Shown: positions 39,282 to 47,677 of the stretch, piece after piece | How positions within the stretch are numbered: the first letter of the stretch is position 1 | Layout of the letters: each line of letters begins with the position of its first letter | Assembly: GCA_040772005.1 (NCBI GenBank) | Contig: JAXGYZ010000004.1 | Coordinates: 248,001-312,000, forward strand | Source of the DNA: MWBF01 sp040772005 | GTDB taxonomy: Bacteria > Chloroflexota > Anaerolineae > CG2-30-64-16 | DNA: 64,000 nt | Direction of reading: 5' to 3' | Translations under genes and position numbers: made by a program | Notes under the pieces: model-generated | Databases searched by the model: none | What the model saw: the letters and a program-made list of their open reading frames with translations, nothing else | Told to the model about the DNA's origin: nothing

Positions 39282-40625
39282 ATGTCTCCCATCATCCGTA
39301 TCGACAAGATCGCCGGCTACGTCGGCCAGGAAGTCACCCTCCAGGGGTGGCTGCAACTCAAGACCGGCAAAGGCAAACTCCAGTTCCTGCGCGTCCGCGA
39401 TGGCAGCGGCGTGATTCAGGCCGTCGTCTTCAAGGGCAATGTGTCCGAGGAGATGTTCGAGGCGGCAAAACGCCTGCCCATCGAGTCCTCGCTGGTCATC
39501 ACCGGCACGGTCCGCGCGGACGAGCGCGCACCCGGCATTCCCGGCGGCTACGAGCTGGATGTCAACGCTCTGGAGGTCGTGCAGGAGTCAGCCGAGTACC
39601 CCATCGGCCTCAAGGAACACGGCGTCGAGTTCCTGATGGACCACCGCCACCTGTGGCTCCGCTCGAACCGCCAGTGGGCCATCATGCGGGTACGCGCGAC
39701 CATCGTCAAGGCCATCCGCGACTGGCTGGACAACAACGACTTTACTCTCGTTGACACGCCCATCCTGACGCCCTCCGCCGCAGAAGGGACCACGACCCTG
39801 TTCAAGACGGACTTTCACGGCGAAGATGCCTTCCTCGCGCAGACCGGCCAGCTCTATAACGAGGCCAACATCTTCGCGGTCAGCAAGACCTACTGCTTCG
39901 GCCCGACCTTCCGCGCGGAGAAGAGCAAGACCCGCCGCCATCTCCAGGAATTCTGGATGGTCGAGCCGGAGATTGCCTTCTGCAAGCTCGAGGGCCTGCT
40001 GGAAATCGAGGAGCAGTTTGTCAGCTACATCGTGCAGACGACGCTGCGCGAGCGCGCGGCCGAGCTCAAGCTGCTGGAGCGTGACACCAGCTTCCTCGAA
40101 AGAATCATTCCGCCTTTCCCGCGCATCAGCTACGACGAAGCGGTGGAGATGATCAACCGGGCCGCGGCAGAGGGCGTCACGGTTCCGCCGAACGATGAGC
40201 CGGTCCCCGCGATGGAATGGGGCGGCGACTTCGGCGCGCCGCACGAGACCTACATCGCCGGCCAGTTCGATAAGCCCGTCTTCGTCCATCATTACCCGAC
40301 TGCCGTCAAGGCCTTCTACATGGAGCCGGAACCCGGCCGGCCGGAGGTCTGCCGCTCGTCGGATCTGCTCGCGCCCGAAGGCTACGGTGAGATCATCGGC
40401 GGGTCCGAGCGCATGAGCGACCCGGACGTGCTGCTGGCCGCGATCGAACGCCACGGCCTGCCGCGCGAGGCGTACGAGTGGTACGTCGACCTGCGCCGCT
40501 ACGGCTCGACGCCGCACAGCGGCTTCGGCCTGGGCGTGGAGCGGACGGTCTCCTGGATTTGCGGGCTCGACCACATCCGCGAGACCATCGCCTTCCCGCG
40601 CATGCTCAACCGCCTGCGCCCGTAA
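39282..40625 (+). CDS. asnS: Asparaginyl-tRNA synthetase
   Basis: A 447-residue class IIb synthetase. The N-terminal OB-fold (about 1-110, QEVTLQGWLQ) binds the anticodon. Motif 2 is FRAEKSKTRRHLQEFWMVEP and motif 3 is GFGLGVERTVSWICGL, and the motif-2 loop favours asparagine over aspartate specificity. It charges tRNA-Asn with Asn. ATG 39282 follows GGAG; an in-frame ATG at 39258 has no ribosome site. Confidence 0.93.
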   Translation: MSPIIRIDKIAGYVGQEVTLQGWLQLKTGKGKLQFLRVRDGSGVIQAVVFKGNVSEEMFEAAKRLPIESSLVITGTVRADERAPGIPGGYELDVNALEVVQESAEYPIGLKEHGVEFLMDHRHLWLRSNRQWAIMRVRATIVKAIRDWLDNNDFTLVDTPILTPSAAEGTTTLFKTDFHGEDAFLAQTGQLYNEANIFAVSKTYCFGPTFRAEKSKTRRHLQEFWMVEPEIAFCKLEGLLEIEEQFVSYIVQTTLRERAAELKLLERDTSFLERIIPPFPRISYDEAVEMINRAAAEGVTVPPNDEPVPAMEWGGDFGAPHETYIAGQFDKPVFVHHYPTAVKAFYMEPEPGRPEVCRSSDLLAPEGYGEIIGGSERMSDPDVLLAAIERHGLPREAYEWYVDLRRYGSTPHSGFGLGVERTVSWICGLDHIRETIAFPRMLNRLRP

Positions 40626-40650
40626 CGTCAAGCGACAGGGAGACAAAGAC

Positions 40651-40746
40651 GAATAGAACGCTGATGACGCAGATGTGACTGATTTATTGGATAATCTAAA
40701 ACCGATCATGTAAATCTGTTATATCTGCGTAATCAGCGTTCTATTC
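40651..40746. repeat. Palindromic repeat, family 3 copy C
   Basis: The 24-bp arms (40651-40674 and 40723-40746) pair with one mismatch. The right side runs into CTCCGTGTCCTCTGTGCCCT, the complement of the word that precedes copy A at 4905, so the full unit is longer. Confidence 0.85.
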
Positions 40747-40793
40747 TCCGTGTCCTCTGTGCCCTCTGTGGCAGTCCGGAACCCGAGCCGCCC

Positions 40794-41864
40794 ATGCAAG
40801 CGTACCTGCCCGGTTACGTCCTGGTCTTTGCCATCGCGTTCGCCGTCGCGCTGGCCGTCACCCCGCTGGCCCGCCGCGTGGGACACACGCTCGATGTGCA
40901 GGACCGGCCCGGCGGCAGGCGCAGGCACCGCGGCATCGTGCCGCGCACCGGCGGCGTGGCGATGTACGCGGGCTTCACCCTGGCCGTCCTCGCGACGCTG
41001 GCGCTGCCCCGCGCACTCTTCCCGCCCAGCCAGGACCCCGGCGAGCTCACCCGCCTGACCGGGCTGCTGCTCGGCACGACGGTCATCTTCCTGTTCGGCC
41101 TCGTCGATGACCGGCTGGAACTGAACAGCAAGTCGCAGTATGCCGGGCAATTCCTCTCCAGCCTGATCGCCATCGCGTTCACCATCTTCATCGAGCGCGT
41201 GAACAACCCGCTCGGTGACGGGCAGATCGTCTTCCCCTGGGCCGTCGTCGGCCTGCTGACCATCTTCTGGTTCACCGGCATGATGAACACCGTCAACTGG
41301 CTCGACGGGCTGGACGGGCTGGCTGCGGGCGTCTCGTGCATCGTGGCAGGCTTCATCACCATCCACATGATTCGCGAGGCCCAGTTCAGCGTCGCGCTGC
41401 TGCCGCTGGCGCTCGTCGGCGCGACGCTCGGCTTCCTGCCCTACAACTTCAACCCGGCGAAAGTCTTCATGGGGAGCGGGGGTTCATACTTCCTGGGGTG
41501 GGCCGTTGCCGCGCTGGGCATCATCGGCGGCGCGAAGGTCGCGACCGTCCTGCTGGCAATGGGGCTGCCCATCCTCGACGTCGCGTGGCTCATCTACAAC
41601 CGCTGGCGGCACGAGGGCCACCCCGCGTTCAACGGCCGCGACCATCTGCACCACCGGCTGCTCGACATCGGGTTCACGCAGCGGCAGATTGTGCTGAGCT
41701 ACTACGCCTTTTGCGCGCTGTTCGGCGGGCTGGCGCTGCTCCTGGAGAACCGGCTGTACAAGGTCATCGCGTTGGGTGTGCTGGGCGTGGCCGCGCTGCT
41801 CGTGCTCGTCTGGGCTTCCCGCCAGCCCGCCGGGAAATACACGAATGGACATAGAAACATATGA
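40794..41864 (+). CDS. WecA/MraY-family polyprenyl-phosphate sugar-1-phosphate transferase
   Basis: A 356-residue polytopic PNPT enzyme with about ten helices. Signature pieces are LVDDRLELNSKSQYAGQFL, the catalytic NTVNWLDGLDGLAAG, FNPAKVFMGSGGSYFLG and the C-terminal HHRLLDIGF loop. The last favours the WecA/TagO side (UDP-GlcNAc or similar to undecaprenyl phosphate) over MraY. It would start synthesis of a surface polysaccharide or teichoic-type polymer at the inner face of the membrane. The stop overlaps the next small gene as ATGA. Confidence 0.9.
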   Translation: MQAYLPGYVLVFAIAFAVALAVTPLARRVGHTLDVQDRPGGRRRHRGIVPRTGGVAMYAGFTLAVLATLALPRALFPPSQDPGELTRLTGLLLGTTVIFLFGLVDDRLELNSKSQYAGQFLSSLIAIAFTIFIERVNNPLGDGQIVFPWAVVGLLTIFWFTGMMNTVNWLDGLDGLAAGVSCIVAGFITIHMIREAQFSVALLPLALVGATLGFLPYNFNPAKVFMGSGGSYFLGWAVAALGIIGGAKVATVLLAMGLPILDVAWLIYNRWRHEGHPAFNGRDHLHHRLLDIGFTQRQIVLSYYAFCALFGGLALLLENRLYKVIALGVLGVAALLVLVWASRQPAGKYTNGHRNI

Positions 41865-42088
41865 TGAGGCATTCAGGTGAAGACTATGAACCCTTGGAGG
41901 TTCACCCTAGAGTAGATGGCATGGCGTCCTGGCGAGCCTGGCAGGCCGAGAGTGCTGAACTCAATGCATTGATTCTGAAGGAGCGCGGTGGGCAGCTAAT
42001 AGATGTGGACATGCTATTGGAGGAGGAATGCGCTGACCGTGAGTTGAGAGATGAGTCGATTATTGGGCTACTGGATTCACAGGACTAA
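41861..42088 (+). CDS. Small hypothetical protein, antitoxin-like
   Basis: A 75-residue acidic protein beginning in the ATGA overlap with the WecA-like gene. The segment ERGGQLIDVDMLLEEECADR resembles the helical tail of some VapB-type antitoxins, but no DNA-binding fold or PIN partner is seen nearby, so this is weak. Its last residues, DSQD, and the stop codon are encoded by a family-2 repeat, exactly as at the end of birA. Confidence 0.5.
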   Translation: MMRHSGEDYEPLEVHPRVDGMASWRAWQAESAELNALILKERGGQLIDVDMLLEEECADRELRDESIIGLLDSQD

Positions 42089-42122
42089 CAAAGGAATCCT
42101 GTAAATCCAGTGAATCCTGTCC
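42070..42122. repeat. Palindromic repeat, family 2 copy C, overlapping a stop codon
   Basis: ACTGGATTCACAGGA (42070-42084) pairs with TCCTGTAAATCCAGT (42097-42111) with one mismatch, followed by another GAATCCTGTCC unit. It encodes the end of the small upstream gene. Confidence 0.75.
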
Positions 42123-42177
42123 ATCAATCTCACGTGGCAGACATCTCATCGCTGCGTTTACAGAGTACCTGGCAATA

Positions 42178-43137
42178 CTACGAAACCTTCTCCTCGAACC
42201 CCAGCGCCTCGCGCACGATATACAGCGGCCGGCCCTTCACCTCGTCATAAATCCGCCCCAGATACTCCCCGATGATGCCGAGCGAAATCAACTGCACGCC
42301 GCCGAGGAACAGGACCGCCACCAGCGTCGTCGCCTGCCCGTAGAATGCATGGCTGCCCGTCAGCCGCAGGATCACCGTGAGGATGATGCCGAGAATGGCC
42401 ACCGCCGCCGCGATGAACCCGATGTAGGTCGCGACCTGGAGCGGGAAGTACGAGAACGACGTGATGCCGTCCAGCGCGAACTTGAGCATCTTCTTGAGCG
42501 GGTACTTCGTCTCACCCGCATAACGCTCCGCGCGCACATACTCCACGCCCACCTGCTTGAACCCCACCCAGACGGACATGCCGCGCATGAAGCGGTGCTT
42601 CTCGCGCATGGTGCGCAGCGCTTCCACCACCTTGCGATCCATCAGGCGGAAGTCGCCGGTGTCCATCGGGATATTGATGTCCGTAATCTTGTAAATGATG
42701 CGGTAGAATGCCTTCGCGGTGAATTCCTTGAACCAGGTCTCGCCCTTGCGCTCGGCGCGTACGGCGTAGACGACCTCATAGCCGTCGCGCCACTTCGCCA
42801 GCAGGTCCAGAATAACCTCCGGCGGGTCCTGCAGGTCCGCGTCGATGATGACCACCGCGTCGCCCTGCGCGTAGTCCGCGCCCGCGGTGATGGCAACCTG
42901 GTGGCCGAAGTTACGTGCGAAATCCACCACCTTGACGCGCGGGTCGGCGGCGTGCAGCTCGCGCATGATCTCCGGCGAGCGGTCGCGGCTGCCGTCGTTG
43001 ATGAGCACCAATTCCCAGTCCAGCCCCGCGCCATCCAGCACCGCGACGAGGCGGCGATACAGCTCAGGGAGGATCGCTTCTTCGTTATACACCGGCGCCA
43101 CGACGGACAACATCGGGTGCCTACTGACCTCTGGCAT
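42178..43137 (-). CDS. GT2 polyprenyl-phosphate glycosyltransferase (GtrB/ArnC-like)
   Basis: A 319-residue protein with a GT-A domain (LSVVAPVYNEEAILPELY at about 10-27, then the IIDADLQDPPEV DxD-type metal site near 97) and two C-terminal helices at about 233-256 and 268-292. The layout is that of enzymes that load a sugar onto undecaprenyl or dolichyl phosphate, supplying GT-C enzymes like those encoded elsewhere in this window. The start ATG 43137 follows AGGAGGG. Confidence 0.9.
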   Translation of the reverse strand: MPEVSRHPMLSVVAPVYNEEAILPELYRRLVAVLDGAGLDWELVLINDGSRDRSPEIMRELHAADPRVKVVDFARNFGHQVAITAGADYAQGDAVVIIDADLQDPPEVILDLLAKWRDGYEVVYAVRAERKGETWFKEFTAKAFYRIIYKITDINIPMDTGDFRLMDRKVVEALRTMREKHRFMRGMSVWVGFKQVGVEYVRAERYAGETKYPLKKMLKFALDGITSFSYFPLQVATYIGFIAAAVAILGIILTVILRLTGSHAFYGQATTLVAVLFLGGVQLISLGIIGEYLGRIYDEVKGRPLYIVREALGFEEKVS

Positions 43138-43167
43138 ATACCCTCCTAAACATACACATCGGTTAGT

Positions 43168-44085
43168 TCAGGCTTCTGCGTAGGCACGAACGACAAGCGG
43201 CTGGGCCTTCAAGAGATCACTCTGAGTTCTGACAGTGATTTCCAGATCCCCAGTGGCCCAATGGCCGATATTACTAACATCTCGGCTGAAACCTGGCTCA
43301 AGAATCACCGTTTTTGGATCAAGCTTTAGGTAGACGACAAACGATTTCTTCTGGACTACAATAGATGCGAAGTTCTTAATGCGCCGAAACGCGACGTAGA
43401 GCTTAAGCTGCCTCTCTTGAATATCATCACCAAGGGCGAGGATAAAGGACCGGACGGCCTCATAGAGGTCACGCGTCGGCTCATCCATTTCCGCCAGCGA
43501 TTGGCTCACTGGTTTGTCTGTGGTCCTTTTCAAGGACTTCGCCGCCGATTCATGCGTTTCGTCCGCTCTGGAATCCGTAGCATTTGTGCGATGCACCAGC
43601 TCCAGGGTTAGAAGGTCGGGCCCGAAGCGCCGGTAACGCATCAGATCGATATTGCGGTTAATCTGTTTGACGGCGTGCTCGTCGTACTTGGTGAAGTCGG
43701 CCGCAATACAGATCAGCCGTGGCGCCGCCCAGTCTATTTCGCTGGCCGTTGCCGCGTCGCAAGTTTCCAACACCAGCAGCTTGAAATCCGCCTTGTGGTC
43801 TAGCAGCCAGTCAAGGTAGAAGAGGCCTTGATTAATAACATTCTCGTTGACGGCGCGCTTGTATTCGATGATAACCGGACAGCCGTTTTCATCGATACCG
43901 AGTGTGTCGATGCGTCCGCTGTGGCTCTTGCTTGTTGTGAACTCGGATTGGAGAAAACGCACGCCCAACATCGTCTCCAAATTGTGCTCCAACAGGGATT
44001 GCAGCGACTTCTCGACGGCCACCGACTGACCAGGTACTTCTATAGCGGTGTGGTTGGTAATTCGAAATACCTTGATTTCGCTCAT
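43168..44085 (-). CDS. Predicted PD-(D/E)xK nuclease with DUF5655 domain
   Basis: A 305-residue protein. The N-terminal half has a nuclease-like core: GRID with Asp60, then VIIEYKR with Glu74 and Lys76, similar to NucS/DUF91-type enzymes. The C-terminal half (about 195-300) matches DUF5655. Its codon use is less GC-rich than neighbouring genes, which hints at horizontal gain. No phage, methylase or defence partner lies beside it. An AAGGACGG sequence precedes the ATG. Confidence 0.75.
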   Translation of the reverse strand: MSEIKVFRITNHTAIEVPGQSVAVEKSLQSLLEHNLETMLGVRFLQSEFTTSKSHSGRIDTLGIDENGCPVIIEYKRAVNENVINQGLFYLDWLLDHKADFKLLVLETCDAATASEIDWAAPRLICIAADFTKYDEHAVKQINRNIDLMRYRRFGPDLLTLELVHRTNATDSRADETHESAAKSLKRTTDKPVSQSLAEMDEPTRDLYEAVRSFILALGDDIQERQLKLYVAFRRIKNFASIVVQKKSFVVYLKLDPKTVILEPGFSRDVSNIGHWATGDLEITVRTQSDLLKAQPLVVRAYAEA

Positions 44086-44185
44086 GAGGTAACCGTCCTT
44101 AATCGATGTTGCACTGTGTGCCGCATCTTACCGCCCATCAGAAACCAGGGTTGGTCTGCGCCAACTCGGCGCAGGAAACAGTGCA

Positions 44186-45076
44186 TTATGGATCAACGAC
44201 CTCAACATGCCAGTCGTCATTCATGTGGGAGAGCCGGCCCGCGGCCAGCGTCGCGTCGTGCTGGAAGAAGAGCAGCGCCTCGCGCCGCCAGGCCCAGTCG
44301 CGCAGCGAGCGTTTCGTCTCCATGCTGACGAGCGGCTCGACATCGAAGGCAGCCACCCACGCCAGCTTCTCCAGCGTGACGGCATGGGGGGCGGCATCGC
44401 CCAGGAAGATAGCCGTCTCGCCCGCGCTCTCGATGATAACGACCTGGTGGGCGCGCGTGTGGCCGGGCGTGATGAGCGTGCGTACTTCGCCCTCACTGCT
44501 GTGAGGCGTGATCTGCGTGTCGCCGTGCAGCACGCGCAGCATGTCCTCCCCACCGTCGCGACACAGATGCGTCAGGGGCAGGAAGTTCTCCGCAAAATAG
44601 GCGTTACGCGTGCGCTCGTTCGGGTACGTCGCGTCGGCCAGCTCCAGCCGCTGCGCCAGATAGGTCGCGTTCGGAAAGGCGGGGCGGACCCGCCCGTCGG
44701 CATCATAGACCGTGTTGCCGCCGCAGTGGTCGCCGTGCAGGTGCGTGTCGATGACGATCCGCACATCGTCGGGCCGGTAGCCCAGCGCAGCCAGCTCGCC
44801 CTGCAGCCGGTATTCTCCGCGCAGGCCGAGCTGGTCGCGACGCTTCGCCGTCAGCTTGTCGCCGTAGCCCGTGTCCACCAGGATCAGCCCGGCGTCCGAC
44901 TCGATCAGCAGGCAGCGCAGGTGCATGGGGATGCGGTTCTGTTCGTCCGGCTGGATGACCCGTTGCCACAGCATGCGCGGCACCACGCCGAACGCGGCCC
45001 CGCCGTCGGTCCAGAAGATGCCGTCGCTGACCAGGTGCACGCGCACCCGCCCTACCTGAAATGTCTGCGGCGCCAC
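44186..45076 (-). CDS. Metallo-beta-lactamase fold hydrolase
   Basis: A 296-residue MBL protein with the metal motif THLHGDH (His112, His114, Asp116, His117) and further ligands in TPGHTRAHQ and the ILVDTG and FLGDAAPH strands. The family covers lactonases, hydrolases and others, so the substrate is open; no signal peptide is seen. The start is GTG 45076 behind GGAGG, overlapping the stop of the HEAT-repeat gene as TAGTG, so the two are coupled. Confidence 0.88.
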   Translation of the reverse strand: MAPQTFQVGRVRVHLVSDGIFWTDGGAAFGVVPRMLWQRVIQPDEQNRIPMHLRCLLIESDAGLILVDTGYGDKLTAKRRDQLGLRGEYRLQGELAALGYRPDDVRIVIDTHLHGDHCGGNTVYDADGRVRPAFPNATYLAQRLELADATYPNERTRNAYFAENFLPLTHLCRDGGEDMLRVLHGDTQITPHSSEGEVRTLITPGHTRAHQVVIIESAGETAIFLGDAAPHAVTLEKLAWVAAFDVEPLVSMETKRSLRDWAWRREALLFFQHDATLAAGRLSHMNDDWHVEVVDP

Positions 45077-45996
45077 TACGCCTCCGCTTCGGGTTTGTCC
45101 GCGGCCGGCGCGCGCCGGCCGCGGCGGTCGAGCATCGCCAGCGCGCGATCGGCCCGCTGCCCGACGGTCCCTTCGATCAACCGGCTCTGGTCCCCGCGCA
45201 GCGCCTGGAGCGCCGCATATGCCGCTTCGTTGCCCACCTGCCCCAGCCCGCGGGCCGCATAGCCGCGCACCTGGGGATCGGGATCGGCCAGTGCCGCGAG
45301 GAGCTGCGGTTGGGCATCCGGATGAGGTGCACGCGCCAGCGCAGCCGCCAGTGAGCGGCGCACCAACAGCGGTTGGCCGGGCTGGGCCAGGGCTTCGGCC
45401 AGCGGCAGGGCCGCACCCGGCTGCTCAAGACGGCTCAACGCATGGGCTGCCGCGCGAATCACCCGCGTGTCCAGGTCATCGAGCAGCGGCAGCAGCGCGG
45501 GCAGCGCTGTCGGGTCGGCCATATGCGCCAGCCCCTCTGCAACCGCCGCGCGCACCTCCGGAGCAGGATCAACCGTCCTCGGCAGCAACTGCTGCGTCGC
45601 AGCCTCTCCGCCGAGCAGGCCCAATGCCTCTGCGGCACCCGCGCGGCGCAGGGGTTCAGAGTCGTCCAGGCATGCCACCAAGGGGTCGAATACGCGGCCG
45701 ACTTCCTGCCTGGCGAGCGCCTGGATGGCCTGCCAGCGGACAAACTCCTCAGGATCGACCAGCGCGTCAATCAGCGCGGCCACGGCTTCCGGGCTGCGCA
45801 TCGGATGCTGGCCCAGCGCGGCCGCGGCCTGCCAGCGCTGCCTGGGCGCGGCCGCGTACAGCGCCTCGACGCAGCCCTGCTCGCTGACTGCGCTCGCCGC
45901 ACGCCGCCAGCTCGCCAGCTGGGCCCACTGCCTGCGGCCCCATGCCTCGCCGGCCCGGAGAATCTTCCTCAGCCGGTCGCCAAGTGATTTGCTCAT
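45076..45996 (-). CDS. HEAT-repeat protein
   Basis: A 306-residue all-alpha protein with about seven HEAT/PBS-like repeats (for example DSEPLRRAGAAEALGLLGG, APEVRAAVAEGLAHMADP, DPQVRGYAARGLGQVGNE). Such scaffolds bind proteins, or act as lyases in phycobilisome biology, which is unlikely here. ATG 45996 lies 13 bp after the preceding stop. The open frame continues upstream but overlaps a real gene. The partner is unknown; the MBL enzyme and the membrane protein around it are candidates. Confidence 0.85.
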   Translation of the reverse strand: MSKSLGDRLRKILRAGEAWGRRQWAQLASWRRAASAVSEQGCVEALYAAAPRQRWQAAAALGQHPMRSPEAVAALIDALVDPEEFVRWQAIQALARQEVGRVFDPLVACLDDSEPLRRAGAAEALGLLGGEAATQQLLPRTVDPAPEVRAAVAEGLAHMADPTALPALLPLLDDLDTRVIRAAAHALSRLEQPGAALPLAEALAQPGQPLLVRRSLAAALARAPHPDAQPQLLAALADPDPQVRGYAARGLGQVGNEAAYAALQALRGDQSRLIEGTVGQRADRALAMLDRRGRRAPAADKPEAEA

Positions 45997-46009
45997 GCTC
46001 TGCTCAGGC

Positions 46010-46774
46010 TTACCGAATCTCGATGGTGGTCTGGCAGGGCGGCGGGAAGTTGCCGCTCGTGTCCACCACGACCACGCGCACCGAATAGATGCCCGGCGGC
46101 AGCGCGCTCGCGTTGAGCACGCCAAGCTGGCCGCCCTGCACGGGCTGGTCGCGGCCATCGAAGTAGGACCACACGCCCGGGTTGGCCCCTGCGCCGTACT
46201 CCAGCTTATAGAACTGGAAGTTCTCGTGCGCCGCCGTGCCGATGATAGGCACCATGCCGGAAACCTGCGCACCGACCCCCGGGGAGGTGATGACTGCGCT
46301 CCCGGTAGGACATTGCGGCCGCTGGACCACGGGCGCGGCCGCGGTCGGCGACTCTGCGGGCGGTGGAATCGGCGTACGCGTGGGCCGGGCGGTGGGCGGC
46401 GGGCGGCGCGTAGGCGTCTCCGGCGTGAGTTCCGTCTGCGGCAGCGTCGGGGTGGCCGTCGGCGTGCCTAATGCTGAGGCCGCCATGAAAGTCGGCGTTG
46501 CCGTGGCGCGGTCAGCCTCCACCAGCGGGCGCACGGCCTCAGCCACGACCGTGCTGAGCAGATAGACCACACCCATCAGCATGATCAGGAGGAAGGCGAC
46601 CCCCCAACTGCTGTACACCCGGTTCAGCGCGGCCTCACGTTCCAGCGTGAATACGGCATAGCGCCGCTCGCGCCGCGCCAACAGCACCACGCGCAGATAC
46701 CACAACGCGACGAGCGCGCAGACGCCGTACACCCACGCGGCGTACTCTCGAATGAAGTCAACGATGATCGCCAT
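46010..46774 (-). CDS. Membrane-anchored protein with Thr/Pro linker and Ig-like domain
   Basis: A 254-residue protein with helices at about 12-33 and 56-80, a 60-residue Thr/Pro/Ala linker and a C-terminal beta-sandwich of about 100 residues (SPGVGAQVSGMVPIIGTAAH, then YSVRVVVVDTSGNFPPPC). The C-terminal domain should be outside and resembles Ig-like or big bacterial repeats. It belongs to the same style of surface protein as the 5115-7715 and 20111-20644 products. It is probably co-transcribed with the HEAT and MBL genes. Confidence 0.72.
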   Translation of the reverse strand: MAIIVDFIREYAAWVYGVCALVALWYLRVVLLARRERRYAVFTLEREAALNRVYSSWGVAFLLIMLMGVVYLLSTVVAEAVRPLVEADRATATPTFMAASALGTPTATPTLPQTELTPETPTRRPPPTARPTRTPIPPPAESPTAAAPVVQRPQCPTGSAVITSPGVGAQVSGMVPIIGTAAHENFQFYKLEYGAGANPGVWSYFDGRDQPVQGGQLGVLNASALPPGIYSVRVVVVDTSGNFPPPCQTTIEIR

Positions 46775-46810
46775 AAGCTATCAGACGCCCGCAAGGGTCA
46801 TCTGGTTCTC

Positions 46811-47677
46811 CTAAGACAGGCCTTCCAGAACCCCGCGCACGACGGCAACCATCTTCGGGGCCATCACCTTCCCGGCTGCCAGCACCTCAGCGTGATCGGC
46901 CTCCTCGGTCGCATCGGGATCGGCAGTCGCCATATTCGAAATGCCGCTGATGCCCAGCACGCGCAGCCCCATATGCCGCGCCACGATGACCTCCGGCACG
47001 GTTGACATGCCGCACGCGTCGCCCCCGATGAGCCGCAGGAAACGCACCTCCGCCGGCGTCTCATACGTCGGCCCGCCCAGCCCGACATACACTCCCGTGC
47101 GCAGCTCGATGCCCAGCCGGGCCGCAACATCCAGCGCGAGACGGCGCAGCGCCGGGTCATAGGCCTTGTTCAGCGCAGGGAAGCGCGGGCCGAGCGTGTC
47201 GTCGTTTGGGCCCCAGAGCGGGTTGCCGCCGGTCATCGCCATCAGACCGATGTGATCTGTGATGAGCATCAGGTCGCCCGCGCGGAAGGCCGGGTTCAGC
47301 CCGCCCGCCGCGTTGGTCACGATCAGCGTCTCGATGCCCAGCTCGCCCATGACGCGCACGGGCAAGGTCGCGTGCGGCAACGAAATGCCCTCATATGGAT
47401 GCGCGCGGCCCTGCATGATGAGGATGCTCTGCCCCGCCAGCTCCCCAATGACAAGCTGCCCGCTGTGCCCGCTCACCGCGGGCCGCGGGAAATGCGGAAT
47501 CTCGGCATACGGGATGCGGTCCGCGTGTGCAACCTCGTCTGCCAGCGCCTGCAAGCCGGAGCCGAGGATCAGGCCGGTGCGCGGCCGGTGCGCAGTGCGC
47601 GTACGGATGAACTCCGCCGCCTCCCGATAGTGTGTCCGGTTGAAGACGGTGGGATGGCCCACGTCGGCGGCGCTCAC
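46811..47677 (-). CDS. punA: Purine nucleoside phosphorylase
   Basis: A 288-residue trimeric-type PNP. GLILGSGLQALADEV (phosphate loop), HFPRPAVSGHSGQLV, TNAAGGLNPAFRAGDLMLI, the purine-site LGGPTYETPAE and DACGMSTVPE are diagnostic. It splits guanosine/inosine-type nucleosides to base plus ribose-1-phosphate in purine salvage. The start is GTG 47677, overlapping the xerD stop as GTGA; in-frame codons upstream lie inside xerD. Confidence 0.95.
   Translation of the reverse strand: MSAADVGHPTVFNRTHYREAAEFIRTRTAHRPRTGLILGSGLQALADEVAHADRIPYAEIPHFPRPAVSGHSGQLVIGELAGQSILIMQGRAHPYEGISLPHATLPVRVMGELGIETLIVTNAAGGLNPAFRAGDLMLITDHIGLMAMTGGNPLWGPNDDTLGPRFPALNKAYDPALRRLALDVAARLGIELRTGVYVGLGGPTYETPAEVRFLRLIGGDACGMSTVPEVIVARHMGLRVLGISGISNMATADPDATEEADHAEVLAAGKVMAPKMVAVVRGVLEGLS

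Noticed and set aside
41861..42088. VapB antitoxin gene
   Set aside because: The tail resembles some VapB proteins but there is no DNA-binding domain signature and no toxin gene follows; kept as hypothetical.
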